A stretch of DNA of 64,000 nucleotides from Coniochaeta sp. PMI_546 (lineage: Eukaryota > Ascomycota > Sordariomycetes > Coniochaetales > Coniochaetaceae): contig MU271144.1 of assembly GCA_021432605.1 (NCBI GenBank), positions 1,980,606 through 2,044,605 on the forward strand. Direction: 5' to 3'. Positions 50,505-60,228 of this stretch are shown in pieces. Below the pieces are notes generated by a model. That model worked only from the letters and a program-made list of their open reading frames with translations, was not told the DNA's origin and searched no databases. Positions within the stretch are counted from its first letter, which is position 1. The number at the start of each line of letters is the position of its first letter. Made by a program: the position numbers and the translations under genes.

Positions 50505-50897
50505 TCTCAATGATACTTATGGTAGGACTGCTCATGTTAGCGCAGTTGACGCTTCCATTACCAGGAAACATTCACCCCAGCGTGGCCCTCTGGTCGTCTG
50601 TCTAATCATCTGTTCGCACTTGTACGCAATCCTACAGCAGGTGTACAATAACAACAGCAACAAAGTCACATTCCATTTAGGACCATGTTGAACCCGAGTA
50701 GATGAGTCTTATAATGCTTGCGAACCCTCTGTCTGCGAATATCTATCTGTATTAAATGCTGTCTAGTATGCAGTGGTCGACTTGCGTCAGGGAGATCTCT
50801 TATGCATCCAACTGAATCTTACAGCAGCCCCAGGCCTGTCTCTCTATCACGACCTTCATATCGCTAGCTCCCTATGCCCTGTTTGTCGTCCCCCCTT
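50505..50897. other. Short convergent intergenic region
   Basis: 390 bp between two convergent gene ends. No further feature is supported. Confidence 0.6.
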
Positions 50898-51311
50898 CTA
50901 GTCACAAGCGCGCTTCATCTTGTTGATGCAATCCGGGTCCAGTTTGACGTCGCAGGCGCGTTTGTTGATGCAGCCTGCTTCGTCTCGCTTGTCCTCTGGG
51001 GCACGCTTGTTGATGCATCCATCTGGTGAGTCGCATGCGCGCTTGTCCACACCCTCCACCTCTGCTCTTCTGTTGATGCATCCGTCCGGCGAGTCGCAGG
51101 CGCGCTTGGCGAAGTTCGCCGCCTCTTCATCTCTCTTCTTATCACATGCTCGGATCTTGTTGATACACCCGGGGTCCTTGCTGATGTCGCAGGCTCGCTT
51201 GTTGATACAGCCTGCCGTGCTTGCTTCTTCTCGCTTCTTGTCACATGCTCTCTTATAGATACAACCTCCGTCCTCTCGCTTCCGGTCACAAGCGCGCTTA
51301 TAGATGCAGCC
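50898..51311 (-). repeat. Peptide-level tandem repeats ACD...GCI(N/Y)-KR
   Basis: Encodes residues 48-184 of the precursor. All sixteen cysteines of the protein fall in the ACD and CI(N/Y) motifs. Two near-identical DNA copies coding for ACDSPDGCIN, differing mostly at synonymous positions, indicate duplication followed by selection on the peptide. Confidence 0.85.
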
Positions 51312-51452
51312 GTCCTCGCCTATATAGCGAGCCGGCAGAGATGAGCCTACATCAGCGAAGCGGGCTGCGATAGGGGCATTGGAAGCGTCCGACAGGGCTA
51401 GAGAAGGAATGGCGGACAGGAGGAGGACGACAAGGGGGGCTTTGATATACAT
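50898..51452 (-). CDS. Secreted Kex2-repeat peptide precursor (candidate RiPP or pheromone-like)
   Basis: Intronless, 184 residues, ATG at 51452. Residues 1-21 form a clean signal peptide (MYIKAPLVVLLLSAIPSLALS). A short propeptide (about 22-43) precedes repeats running to the last residue. Eight ACD tripeptides and eight (G/D)CI(N/Y) tetrapeptides alternate, mostly joined by KR. The full decapeptide ACDSPDGCIN occurs twice (118-127, 139-148); ACD-ISKDP-GCIN and ACD-VKLDP-DCIN are longer variants. KR, KKR, RKR and RR sites suit cleavage by the Golgi protease Kex2 (kexin), releasing short peptides with two cysteines that could form a disulfide loop. This layout is known from fungal alpha-type pheromones and dikaritin-type ribosomal peptides, but the WC...CW pheromone core and the aromatic dikaritin cores are absent. 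No UstYa-like oxidase or other tailoring enzyme lies next to it. Product and role are unknown. Confidence 0.88.
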   Translation of the reverse strand: MYIKAPLVVLLLSAIPSLALSDASNAPIAARFADVGSSLPARYIGEDGCIYKRACDRKREDGGCIYKRACDKKREEASTAGCINKRACDISKDPGCINKIRACDKKRDEEAANFAKRACDSPDGCINRRAEVEGVDKRACDSPDGCINKRAPEDKRDEAGCINKRACDVKLDPDCINKMKRACD

Positions 51453-52829
51453 TGTCGAAGATATTGAGGCCTATACGGTCTATTAACGAAGATCTAGGAA
51501 ATCTGAGCTGATAGGAATGAATATTCGACTGTATAGAGCTGTATGTGTGGTTTTGAGCCTGTGATGAGATCGGTGATGGTCCAAAGACAATGCCATTGTG
51601 AGCTCGCGCAACTGTTTATATGCCCCTATGAATTCTGTTGCCTGTCTATGACATCTAGTAATTTTTGTAAACATCTCCCTATGTTTTCCAAGTATAGACG
51701 CCGTTGCTCACGCGTGATGGGAAGAACGTGAGGCTGAGCTTTCCTACTTAGGCATCCGGGTGTCAGCTATGGTCAGCATCGTATGTGGGCTACCTCGCCA
51801 AAAATACGTGCAGTGCCTGGCAGCGCCTTAACGTGTCAGATTCCTTCTAAAAAATTCCCCGTCATCACTCAAAAGATGAGTATAGCGGCCGCATCGCGCC
51901 AATTGACGAATGGTGAATACGCCTTTTGCTCACCGGAGACACCGTGGCTGCGGCGGATCTGTCATAGGCCGAGGTAACAAAAATCTTTGGTGATGGATCA
52001 ATGTTCTACGACTGGATCAGACTTCATGTTGACTCCGTCACAACCTCGGTCCCATCTCTTCAGCTTGGTGCCTGGATGGAACTTTGCAAGGGACACTACC
52101 ATGTCTGCGGATTCCTGGATGGGGAATGCGGCCGGAGGATGAACGGTTGGTACGTCTATCACCAACGTCAGCGGCTCTGCGCGGCCGGCGGGACGTCGTG
52201 GTTGCGCAATGATACGCTGGTAAGTGACTGTGTCCGACCCATCGGTGGACCCAACGGCGATGTGACGATAAGAGGGCTCGGCGGATTTCAGGAAGTTGGA
52301 CGCCGGGCCATGAGACTGGACAGGAAACTGCCTACGCATCCCGTTGTTGGAGTCAACCGGGTGGCAGCGGAGTTGGTGATCATGCGGCTGCACATGTGAG
52401 CCTTGGAATATTCCTGGAGCAGTTACAATATTATCATTGGAGGAAGATCTCCATAGGCCAGATCACAGTCACAGCAGGATGAACGGGCATGGTAAGGAAG
52501 ATTCACATGTCGATGATGAGAGGCAAACGAAGGCAGCAACCTCGATTGATCAGAGGACAGAGAACCCATGTGGGAAGCTAACGCCGTGTCTAACCATGCT
52601 ATATGACAACCACGCTCGATGCTCCCTGTCGGTCTGGTGAACCTTTGAGCTCGTCGTCTAATGCAATGCATGACCACCCTGCCTACCGGAATGCATCGAC
52701 TCTCTGACCCGCATCCGGGTAGGGCTGAAGTGGAGATCTTTCCCAATCCTTGAACCATGACCGCATGACCGCACGAGGTCCTACGTATACTCCAACGAAG
52801 GTATGCTTCCGCGAAAGAGGTGCGAGTTC
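51453..52829. other. Intergenic 1.4 kb: peptide-precursor promoter
   Basis: The left part is upstream of the peptide precursor and carries a good TATA box. The right part borders the zinc-knuckle gene 3' end. ORFs within have no protein-like features. Confidence 0.55.
51615..51620 (-). promoter_or_regulatory. TATA box of the peptide-precursor gene
   Basis: On the minus strand the context reads GGCATATAAACAG, about 165 bp upstream of the ATG at 51452, leaving room for a 5' UTR of about 130 nt. A strong TATA box fits an inducible secreted-protein gene (inference). Confidence 0.5.
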
Positions 52830-55172
52830 TCACCTTCTCCCCCCTCTCGCTCGAGTTGCACCACCCCGGATGCGGAATCCACCACCACCACCACCACTGC
52901 CGCCGCCGCGCCCATTCTGCTGACCATTACCACGACCCTGGTTATGCTGCTGGGACGGTTTAGGCTTCCTAGGTCGCCTCCCATTGGGCTGAGGAGGCCT
53001 TGCCGGCAAACCCGGCGGAGGCCCGGGAGGCAGCGGTGGATTGCGTGCCTGTTGAGCGAGAGACGAGAAGCCACCACGGCCCTGACGGCTGACATTGATC
53101 TGGCCATTCTGCTGTTGTCTCTGAACGGGTGGACGGATGAAGCCCTCCTCGTCATCCTCATCGTCGTCTTCGAAGATTATGTGCGTACGAGGCACAATAC
53201 TCTTGCCGAAGTCCGGTCTGCCATTGGCATCATGAGCGTAAGCGTTACCGCCCGCGGCAGAGTCCCACGCGATAGCTTCCTCGTTCGAGTTGGGATCGAC
53301 GTACTGCTCCCAATTTTCCTTGCTCCAAATCTCTACGAATGCCGTCTTTGTTGGCGCAGGGTTGAGGCCACATATTGTGCCGTAATGTCCCTCGTTTCCA
53401 CAGCAGTAGCAGAATATCGGAATGTGCTTGACCTTGTGGATAGTCTCTGGGCTGGGTCGATATGTGCGGAAGAACTCTGTGCAGTCAGATTCCGTGTGCT
53501 CATTCGACGCACAGAAGGCGCACTCCATTCCCTCTCCCGGAGCTAATGCCAACTTCTCTCGACAGGTTTCTTTGACGTGGCCGAGCTGCTTACACTTGGA
53601 GCAGCGCTGTCTCGTCGGGCAACCAGGGCCCATATGCTCGGTATTTCCGCAGAAGCGGCAATTGGCTTCAGGGCAAGAATGGCTGCTGTGGCCGAAAGTG
53701 GCACATGATATGCAGAACACCTGATCGTCAGCGATACCGGGATAATACCGCTCGCGGAAGGCCTTCTCGTCCGCGTCCTCCATCTTCATATGCCCTTGGA
53801 GATCCTCTGTATGCTCTGATATCTCGCCTGATGACTTGCTTGATCGTGAGTTCTCCTGCGAGACTTCTGGCATGGAGGATGTCGCGTCTGCTTCTATGTC
53901 CGGCACAGCAGGTTCGAGCGCAGTGCTCGCCACTCCATTGACTCCAGGTCTCTCGTCTTTATCAACCGCGCCTTCTGCCTTGGAACGTGTTGCAGGCACA
54001 CCTGGCTCGGAAAGAGGGGGCATGGGCGACATACTCTCTCCTTGAGCTAGGTTATGCTCAATCGTTGAGACAAGAAGGGGAAATTTGTCTTTGCTCCTGT
54101 AGTCCAATAGCGGAAGTCCTGCTTTCTTTTTCCATTCCTTGCCCACCTGCCACCGACCGTAGCCATCTTGCAATACTGAGAACACGCGTTTAGGATCACG
54201 GATCACTTCCAAGTGCTTCTCGTCATTGTTGAGAGCAATGAAATCCTGCACCCACTGCTCAAATTTGAACTGCCAAGTACGGCTTTCGTCGAAACCCCAT
54301 TCAGGACCTGGAGGGCTGGGCAGTTGCCATGTCTGACCACAGAACTTGTAACGCCGATTCCTTTGCTTGCGAGACACGGCCTGCTGGTTGTTCGGTTCTT
54401 CTTTGACATCGGCTGGCGCGAGCTGCTGTGTGCCATTAGCGGCAGCCGCCGCAGTTGCAGCTGCAGCCTCTGCAGCCTTTTTTGCTCGAGCGCGTCGACC
54501 TTTCTTTGGAAGCGGAGCTGCTTCAGCCGGTCCAGAGGATGGCTGCTCACCTGCCACGGTCGCGGCGGCCGCTCCAGCTTCTGCGGCCTTCTTGGCTGCT
54601 TGAGCCCGAGCTTGTCGAATTTCACTCGGCAGCCACTCTTCCTCATCTGCAGCAGCTGCAGCTTGCCTCTCTGCTCGACGCCGTTTCTTGGCGGCCGATT
54701 TTGATAAAGGAGCTTCAGCTATAGGAGGATCCTGCGCTGCGGTAGTGACTGAGGATGTTTCTTCTTCTTGATTGGTAGGAACTGTGACCTGCTTTGATAT
54801 GGCACTAGTGGCTCTAGAACCAAACGAGGTTCGGAGACCTGCCGGTTTCACTCCCGCGTTCCACCCGAGATGATGTGGAGGAGGAGTGGGTGCTGGACTG
54901 GAAGTCTCTCGTGAGTTGACCTTCGAATCCATGTCAGGGACTTCTCCATCATCGAGTTCGACCTGAAGGTGCTCGTCGTTCAGTTGAACCGTCCGTCTCT
55001 TCTTAGACGGTGGCTGCTGAATCTCATCAGTGTCTAGCTTTTCAGCGAGCTCGCTGGGCTCACTCCCACTCCTGCCGCGTTTGTTGTCGGAAGCCATGTC
55101 GAGTTGACCGGCCTCATGTTGTGAGTCTTGAGGCGTCCTGCTGACCCAACCAGTCAAGGTTTGTTGATCCAT
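52830..55172 (-). CDS. AIR1/2-like zinc-knuckle RNA-binding protein
   Basis: Intronless, 780 residues from the ATG at 55172; the open frame extends farther upstream only from a TTG. A second ATG at 55097 (MASDNK) is also possible. Five CX2CX4HX4C knuckles are visible in the middle: CISCATFGHSSHSC, CRFCGNTEHMGPGC, CSKCKQLGHVKETC, CAFCASNEHTESDC and CYCCGNEGHYGTIC. In yeast Air1/Air2 such an array binds RNA and the Trf4/5 poly(A) polymerase in the nuclear TRAMP exosome-adaptor complex (family knowledge). Upstream is a conserved-looking globular block (FCGQTWQLPSPPGPEWGF... DGYGRWQVGKEW), flanked by Ala/Lys-rich basic helices. The C-terminus is Pro-rich then Gly/Arg-rich (RGG-like), typical of RNA binding. 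The protein is far longer than yeast Air proteins, as expected for filamentous fungi. Confidence 0.85.
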   Translation of the reverse strand: MDQQTLTGWVSRTPQDSQHEAGQLDMASDNKRGRSGSEPSELAEKLDTDEIQQPPSKKRRTVQLNDEHLQVELDDGEVPDMDSKVNSRETSSPAPTPPPHHLGWNAGVKPAGLRTSFGSRATSAISKQVTVPTNQEEETSSVTTAAQDPPIAEAPLSKSAAKKRRRAERQAAAAADEEEWLPSEIRQARAQAAKKAAEAGAAAATVAGEQPSSGPAEAAPLPKKGRRARAKKAAEAAAATAAAAANGTQQLAPADVKEEPNNQQAVSRKQRNRRYKFCGQTWQLPSPPGPEWGFDESRTWQFKFEQWVQDFIALNNDEKHLEVIRDPKRVFSVLQDGYGRWQVGKEWKKKAGLPLLDYRSKDKFPLLVSTIEHNLAQGESMSPMPPLSEPGVPATRSKAEGAVDKDERPGVNGVASTALEPAVPDIEADATSSMPEVSQENSRSSKSSGEISEHTEDLQGHMKMEDADEKAFRERYYPGIADDQVFCISCATFGHSSHSCPEANCRFCGNTEHMGPGCPTRQRCSKCKQLGHVKETCREKLALAPGEGMECAFCASNEHTESDCTEFFRTYRPSPETIHKVKHIPIFCYCCGNEGHYGTICGLNPAPTKTAFVEIWSKENWEQYVDPNSNEEAIAWDSAAGGNAYAHDANGRPDFGKSIVPRTHIIFEDDDEDDEEGFIRPPVQRQQQNGQINVSRQGRGGFSSLAQQARNPPLPPGPPPGLPARPPQPNGRRPRKPKPSQQHNQGRGNGQQNGRGGGSGGGGGGFRIRGGATRARGGRR

Positions 55173-56475
55173 AGGAGTAGAGGGTGTTTTCCCAACTTGA
55201 ATTGATACCTTCGAGAGTTGTGGGTCCCAAAGACAAACTTTGTGGGTTTCAGTGACGGTTATGGGATGCGTGTGATAATCTGAGGTACCAAGGCGAAGCC
55301 TCGAGACGCGTTTGAAAATCTGAAAAGTCTCGTCATATGAAACCCGCAAGAAGGTTCGAAGTGGGCAAATTCAGCTTCAAAGGTTCCGAAGTTTATAGCA
55401 TCACACGTGAAAGATGTCGATGATCCAATATACTTGAACGTAGGATCAATGTAGATCTTAGTTCATGTTTCCATCTGGAAACGAAGTTTGAGATTGAACT
55501 CGCCTTCTTTTACCTTTGTAAGACGATGGTACTGCACCAAAGGTCGGGTAGGTAGAAGGCAGATTTCGAGGTGGGTCCTACTTTAGGTAACAGTAGTAGT
55601 AGCGAGCGAGACGAGTTCGGCCGTGCTTTTGCCGGTGGCTTTGTGCAGGGGTAGAGGCCACGTTCTAGATTTTGGATTGGTAGCTGTCTGTTAGGGTGAA
55701 ATCATAGTGACTTACTTCATTGCTATGTAACGTACCGCAGGCGAAGTACTGTTCAGCTAGTGCCATCTTGTCGACATCGGAAATGCATCAAACTCCACTG
55801 GCGTCGTCACGAGCCTCTCTGGGCTTCCGGACTAAGCTGGTTGAATCTCGTTTCCCCTTGCCTTTCACGTCTCTCCCACGACCTCAACGAAGCAACTCCC
55901 CAGAGCAGCTCAGGGCAGGCCGTCGAGCAGAAAGGCATTATTCTACTTGCATTCTTTGTCACTCGTTCAGTGAAGTGCGGTTTTCGGGTCAAACGCGGAA
56001 TCACGGCTTTTGCCCTGTTTCGTTTTAGTTTTTTTTGTTTAAACTTCGCGGCCACTACATCGCTTCAACCGATTTCGCTGCGGACCCCAACATCTACTGC
56101 AGAACTCAAGCTTTCCGCCGTCCTCCGATACGCCCGAACAACTTCGTCACCGGGCCTATCGACGAGAATAGTCAGACAAGGACAGTTATTGCTGTCGTCT
56201 AACTTACACACACGGCAACCGTCACGATCGTCTGAGGCTGTAGACTGCAAAAGTCCTTGGGCGTCCCCCTTTTCTCCGTGTGACATCATCTCGACACCGC
56301 ACCTCTCAACAGCAGCGAAGCCTTTCTGGCTCGACCGCTCTCGCGTCCCACCGCGAACTCCATAACGGCAGTCCTTGTTAATACCGTCAAGCTGTCTTCC
56401 CCAATCCTTATCCAGCGTACCGTCTCGTACGACCCGGGCGCAAACGGTCCGCGTCGAGAGAGCGCATACAACTCC
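55173..56475. promoter_or_regulatory. Divergent promoter region, zinc-knuckle gene and ORM1
   Basis: 1.3 kb between two divergent ATGs. The stretch directly upstream of ORM1 (about 55990-56475) is pyrimidine-rich on the plus strand and may be a long 5' UTR. Short ORFs here are not convincing, although some could act as upstream ORFs. Confidence 0.45.
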
Positions 56476-57171
56476 ATGGCGAACCAAAGCCAAGGGGGCC
56501 GACGGAGGCGGTCGAGTAGTATTCTTCAGGTCTACCAGGAGCCTCCCGAGCCTTTGGAGCAACTTAGTGATCAGGCAGCTTTGCCTAACCTCAACGCTAA
56601 CTGGGTGAACGCGAAAGGTAAGCTTAACCCTTGCGGCCCCCGCCCGGGCTTCTCATACTTTCGTTCCTGACTTCCACTGACACACGTGCGTACAGGTGCA
56701 TGGGCTATTCACATCGTCCTGATCCTCCTTTGCAAAATAATCTATGATATTATCCCTGGAGTTTCTCAGGAGACGTCATGGACGCTGACGAATATCACAT
56801 ACATGTTTGGCTCGTACATCATGTTTCACTACGTCCGAGGAGTACCATTCGACTTCAACAGCGGAGCATACGATAACTTGAATATGTGGGAACAAATTGA
56901 CGACGGGGCTCAGTATACGCCCGCCAAGAAATTCCTTCTCACCGTTCCTATCATGCTATTCTTGTTGAGCACGCACTATACGCACTACGACATGACCTAT
57001 TTCACCATCAACTTCCTGGCTCTCCTGGGTGTTATCATCCCCAAGCTTCCCTTTGTAAGTTCGGCATTGCAGTTCCACTATCCATCGCCGTATCACGGGC
57101 ACGATACTAATCAGACCTTACAGAGTCATCGGATGCGTGTTGGTTTGTTTTCAGGAGTCCCCGAGGACTAA
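56476..57171 (+). CDS. ORM1: ORM1/ORMDL family regulator of sphingolipid synthesis
   Basis: Exons 56476-56617, 56696-57054 and 57124-57171 give 182 residues, the usual ORM length. ORM proteins sit in the ER membrane and inhibit serine palmitoyltransferase; phosphorylation of the N-terminus relieves the block in yeast (family knowledge). Here the N-terminus is RRRRSSSI, a likely kinase target. The core has the family pattern NLNANWVNAKGAWAIH, then hydrophobic segments (IVLILLCKIIYDIIPG, NITYMFGSYIMFH) with the hallmark VRGVPFDFNSGAYDNLNMWEQID, and two more membrane segments near 115-165. The last exon encodes a short tail (SHRMRVGLFSGVPED). Introns are 78 and 69 bp. Confidence 0.96.
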
Positions 57172-57930
57172 TTGCATGGATCGCGTTCTGGCGTTTGTGG
57201 GTTTTGCTTTTGGGAACGCCGGAAGTTGCGAGGTTTGGTCAGCGAGCATCATGTGTAAGGGAACCGATAGCATTGGATGAAGGACGAAAATAGAAGAGCA
57301 GAGGTCGAGATCGCCATCTAGCAGGACTTTCAAAGTTAAATATATGGTCATCGGTGCGTTTCGAGTTCCACATTCTTCCACGCTATCTTGTCCGTCTGAT
57401 CTTGTCCCGGAGAGACCTGTGCTCTAAACCCTTTCTCACATGCCCCGTCGTGCTGTGGGCATGACCGATCCTGACGGTAGGATTGAAAATAGGATAGGAT
57501 CGACTGACACGCTGCGGTAGTCATCGCTCAGATTTCGCCGACCGCTATAAGGCCTCAGTGGCGTATGTCAAGCGGGGCGCTGTCGTGTTTGAGTTCGTCA
57601 CTATCCGCATCGACATCTTTGACGATGATGCTGCACTTGCATCTTGTCCAAGGACATGCACATGTCGGCGAGCTTCTACAATTAGGAGAGTTAACATTCA
57701 CTAAAAAAAAGCTTGTGACCTGGCTTGAAACCCGCTTCTTTGAGGGGTTGGTCGTATTTAACGGCTATGAGCTGCTCTGCTCTCCCCCCTTCCTCTTTCT
57801 ACAGTGTTCACACTTGTTGCACATATCTCAGAGTCTCAGCTGCACCAACTGCTCACCAAAAAAGACTGTCTTGTCACCTCTACTTGAACTACTCTTCCAC
57901 GAACACAAGTCACCTTCAAGAAAGATTACA
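57172..57930. other. Intergenic: promoter of the GPI-repeat protein gene
   Basis: 760 bp. The frame of the next gene stays open upstream from 57565, but that extension has no conserved feature and would bury the signal peptide, so I treat it as 5' UTR. No other gene is supported. Confidence 0.5.
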
Positions 57931-59427
57931 ATGGTTGCAAAAACAATCCTCCTAGCTTCGGCGCTTGCCGCGCGTACCCTGGCCCGGCCACACAATGATC
58001 CTCACTCCCTAGTCGGCGCCAGGGACGAGAAGGCCGATCTCGAAGCCGCAGCCCTGGCCAGCTGGCCTCCCATCATCGTCGGTGCCGTCCAATACGGCGG
58101 TGGCGAGAAGAAGGAAGAGGCAGCTTACGTCAAGTTGACCGAGAGCACAACCAACAAGGAAGCCGGGAAGATCTTCGGAGATAAGTCTTTCGGCGGGTCA
58201 ATTCCGAAGAAGAGCTCTTCGTCCAAGTTCTCCGAGGAGACGATCTCTGCCTCTGCCTATGGTACTTATGGTGGCGGGTTCCCAGCTGAGAAGACCTCTT
58301 CCAATGGCAAGGGTCACAGCTCCAAGCTTGCGTCGAAGACGAGCTCTGCTTCCAAAGAAGAGAAGACTTCATATCATGGTGGTTATGTCGGTGAGTCTGC
58401 TTCAATGAAAGGCAGCCCATCATCGAAGGAGAGTTCGGAGAAGGAGAAGGCTTACACAACTGAAAACCCAGGTCTTGAGGACCAACTTCATACACCCGGG
58501 ACAGAAAAGGGTCCTATCAAGGGTTCGAAGGACGAGCAGGATAAGAAATTGGAGGTAGAGCAAGAGAAGACTAAGGAGCAGTACCACGGTGCTGAATATA
58601 GTGCCTCCAGTGGCGAGGCTACCGAGTTCAAGCAGTCGAAGGGATCCAAGGGTCAGCAAGGCTCTGAAAGCAACTATGGCCAGAACAGCTATGGTGTAAC
58701 CTCGGATGAAGAGCAATTCAAGACCCAGAATGAGTCCAAGGAGCAACACAAGTATGGGTCTGAGAACAACTACGGTCAGAGCAGCTACGGTACTAGCTCA
58801 AAGAACGAGAAACCTGTGGCGTCAACTGTGTCTAATGAGCAACCCAAACCTCAAAAAGACTATGGTCAGTACAGTTATGGAGCTACATCTAAGGAAGAGC
58901 CGTCCAAAGAGCAAAAACAGGCCCAGGAGAACTATGGCCAAAACAGCTATGGTGCTGTCACCGGTGAGGAGCAGTTCAAGGAGAAGCACGAGGAATATCA
59001 AGACCAATCAGCCGAAGAGCATAAGCAGGTGCACTATGGCAGTGCCAAGGAGGCGGAGGAGTGCCAGGAGGATTCGGCTGAGGCCGACAAACAGCAGAAG
59101 GGGAATCAACACAAGCAAGGGGCGCAGTACGAAGAGAGTGATGAGAAAAATCATCACCATGAGCATCACAAGCTGGAAGACCATGAGAACCACCAGGACC
59201 AGCAGCAAGCTGAGGAGACTGAGCCAGAGGGATACGCTGATGAGACATCCGGTAGCGGTAATTACTCTGCCGTGGAGAGCACAGCGTCCACCGAGGACAA
59301 GGCCATTGAGACTGATGAGGAGATGAAGCCTAGCTACGTCCAGGTTGCCGGTTCGAACTCTGTGTCCGTCAAGACAACCCTGGCCCTGCTGGTTGGCGTT
59401 GCTTCAGCCATAGCTCTTCTGAGTTAA
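57931..59427 (+). CDS. GPI-anchored cell-surface protein with YGQNSYG repeats
   Basis: Intronless, 498 residues from the ATG at 57931 (ACAATGGTT context). Residues 1-18 (MVAKTILLASALAARTLA) form a signal peptide. The last 20 residues (about 479-498) are hydrophobic after AGSNS, a typical GPI attachment signal. The mature part is hydrophilic, rich in Lys, Glu, Gln and Ser, and includes four copies of a YGQ(N/S/Y)SYG module (NYGQNSYGV, NYGQSSYGT, DYGQYSYGA, NYGQNSYGA) each followed by an acidic or Lys/Gln-rich spacer. A His-rich stretch (NHHHEHHKLEDHENHQD) comes later. Almost no cysteine is present. The layout suggests a wall-linked, disordered surface protein; the Tyr/Gly/Gln modules resemble low-complexity assembly-prone sequence (inference). 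I recognise no named family. The ATG at 57565 would add 122 residues without conserved features. Confidence 0.8.
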   Translation: MVAKTILLASALAARTLARPHNDPHSLVGARDEKADLEAAALASWPPIIVGAVQYGGGEKKEEAAYVKLTESTTNKEAGKIFGDKSFGGSIPKKSSSSKFSEETISASAYGTYGGGFPAEKTSSNGKGHSSKLASKTSSASKEEKTSYHGGYVGESASMKGSPSSKESSEKEKAYTTENPGLEDQLHTPGTEKGPIKGSKDEQDKKLEVEQEKTKEQYHGAEYSASSGEATEFKQSKGSKGQQGSESNYGQNSYGVTSDEEQFKTQNESKEQHKYGSENNYGQSSYGTSSKNEKPVASTVSNEQPKPQKDYGQYSYGATSKEEPSKEQKQAQENYGQNSYGAVTGEEQFKEKHEEYQDQSAEEHKQVHYGSAKEAEECQEDSAEADKQQKGNQHKQGAQYEESDEKNHHHEHHKLEDHENHQDQQQAEETEPEGYADETSGSGNYSAVESTASTEDKAIETDEEMKPSYVQVAGSNSVSVKTTLALLVGVASAIALLS

Positions 59428-60228
59428 GTCTCGGGACTTGTTTCCCTGTCTGGGCCCGTCACTTAAGGTAGTGTTCGCTTACGGTCTCCTTCGCCTTCTT
59501 CGCCTTCTCTAGCGGTGGTTTGCCATATTCATGATGTGGTGACGCGAAGCAGTACGCATTTCGGATCATGGAACGGTTTGCGATACACAAAGGGCAATCC
59601 GCTGCTTGGAAAGAAGCAATAGATCCAGAGGTTCCGAAGGGTATTGCAAGGTTGTTGGTTTGTCTTCGTGTGTCGCCATTCGATAGCAGTGTGTCACTTC
59701 GTCACTTCACTGTCTGCGGATCAGACCACTCCTTTCGCAGAGAATAATGTTTAGAGATAATGTTTACCATAGATTCAACAAGTCGGCCATGGATGTACAT
59801 GTGCGCCAGCTGAATGGCGAAGGTGGTCGTAACTCCGCGTCTTCTCCGGCGCCTATGATGTCGTGATCGTGCACTAAACAGTGACAACGGGAAGTGGGGC
59901 TCGGCTGCCCGAGCTGGGTTATTCATCATCAACACTGCGATTCCGGAGGCATTGACTAACCGTGACTATAAGAAGCTTCAAGCTGCTGTACAATTGGAAG
60001 GTCCAAGACAAGCTGTTTGCCATACGAGGTAGCTTCGTCTTACATTCTGGACTGTTGAGGTTGTACCTTCTCTCAAAACGGGATAAACCTTATGACATAG
60101 AAAGGTGGAGCTCCTTCTCACAATCATCGCTCACCCATCGCATAGCTATATAAGCTCGGGTTGACCGTAGACTACACTTATACTCACGAGCATACCCAGT
60201 CAATCGTGCGATCTCAACCCTGGTCACC
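59428..60228. other. Intergenic: O-methyltransferase promoter
   Basis: 800 bp between two plus-strand genes. A TATA box lies at 60147-60154. A CTTCGCCTTCTTCGCCTTCTC triplet-like tract occurs near 59490 in the 3' UTR of the repeat protein gene. Nothing else is supported. Confidence 0.5.
60147..60154 (+). promoter_or_regulatory. TATA box of the O-methyltransferase gene
   Basis: TATATAAG, 75 bp upstream of the ATG at 60229, in the sequence AGCTATATAAGCTC. Position and match are good for a core promoter. Confidence 0.6.

Noticed and set aside
50898-51452. Precursor as a classical alpha-type mating pheromone
   Set aside because: No WC...CW-type core and no repeated aromatic peptide; the repeated units are ACD...GCIN/GCIY.
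52001-52399. Overlapping ORFs of about 132 codons on both strands
   Set aside because: Both strands open over the same interval without motifs; neither can be preferred.
57565-57930. N-terminal extension of the YGQNSYG-repeat protein
   Set aside because: It would bury a clean signal peptide at 57931 and has no conserved content; treated as 5' UTR.
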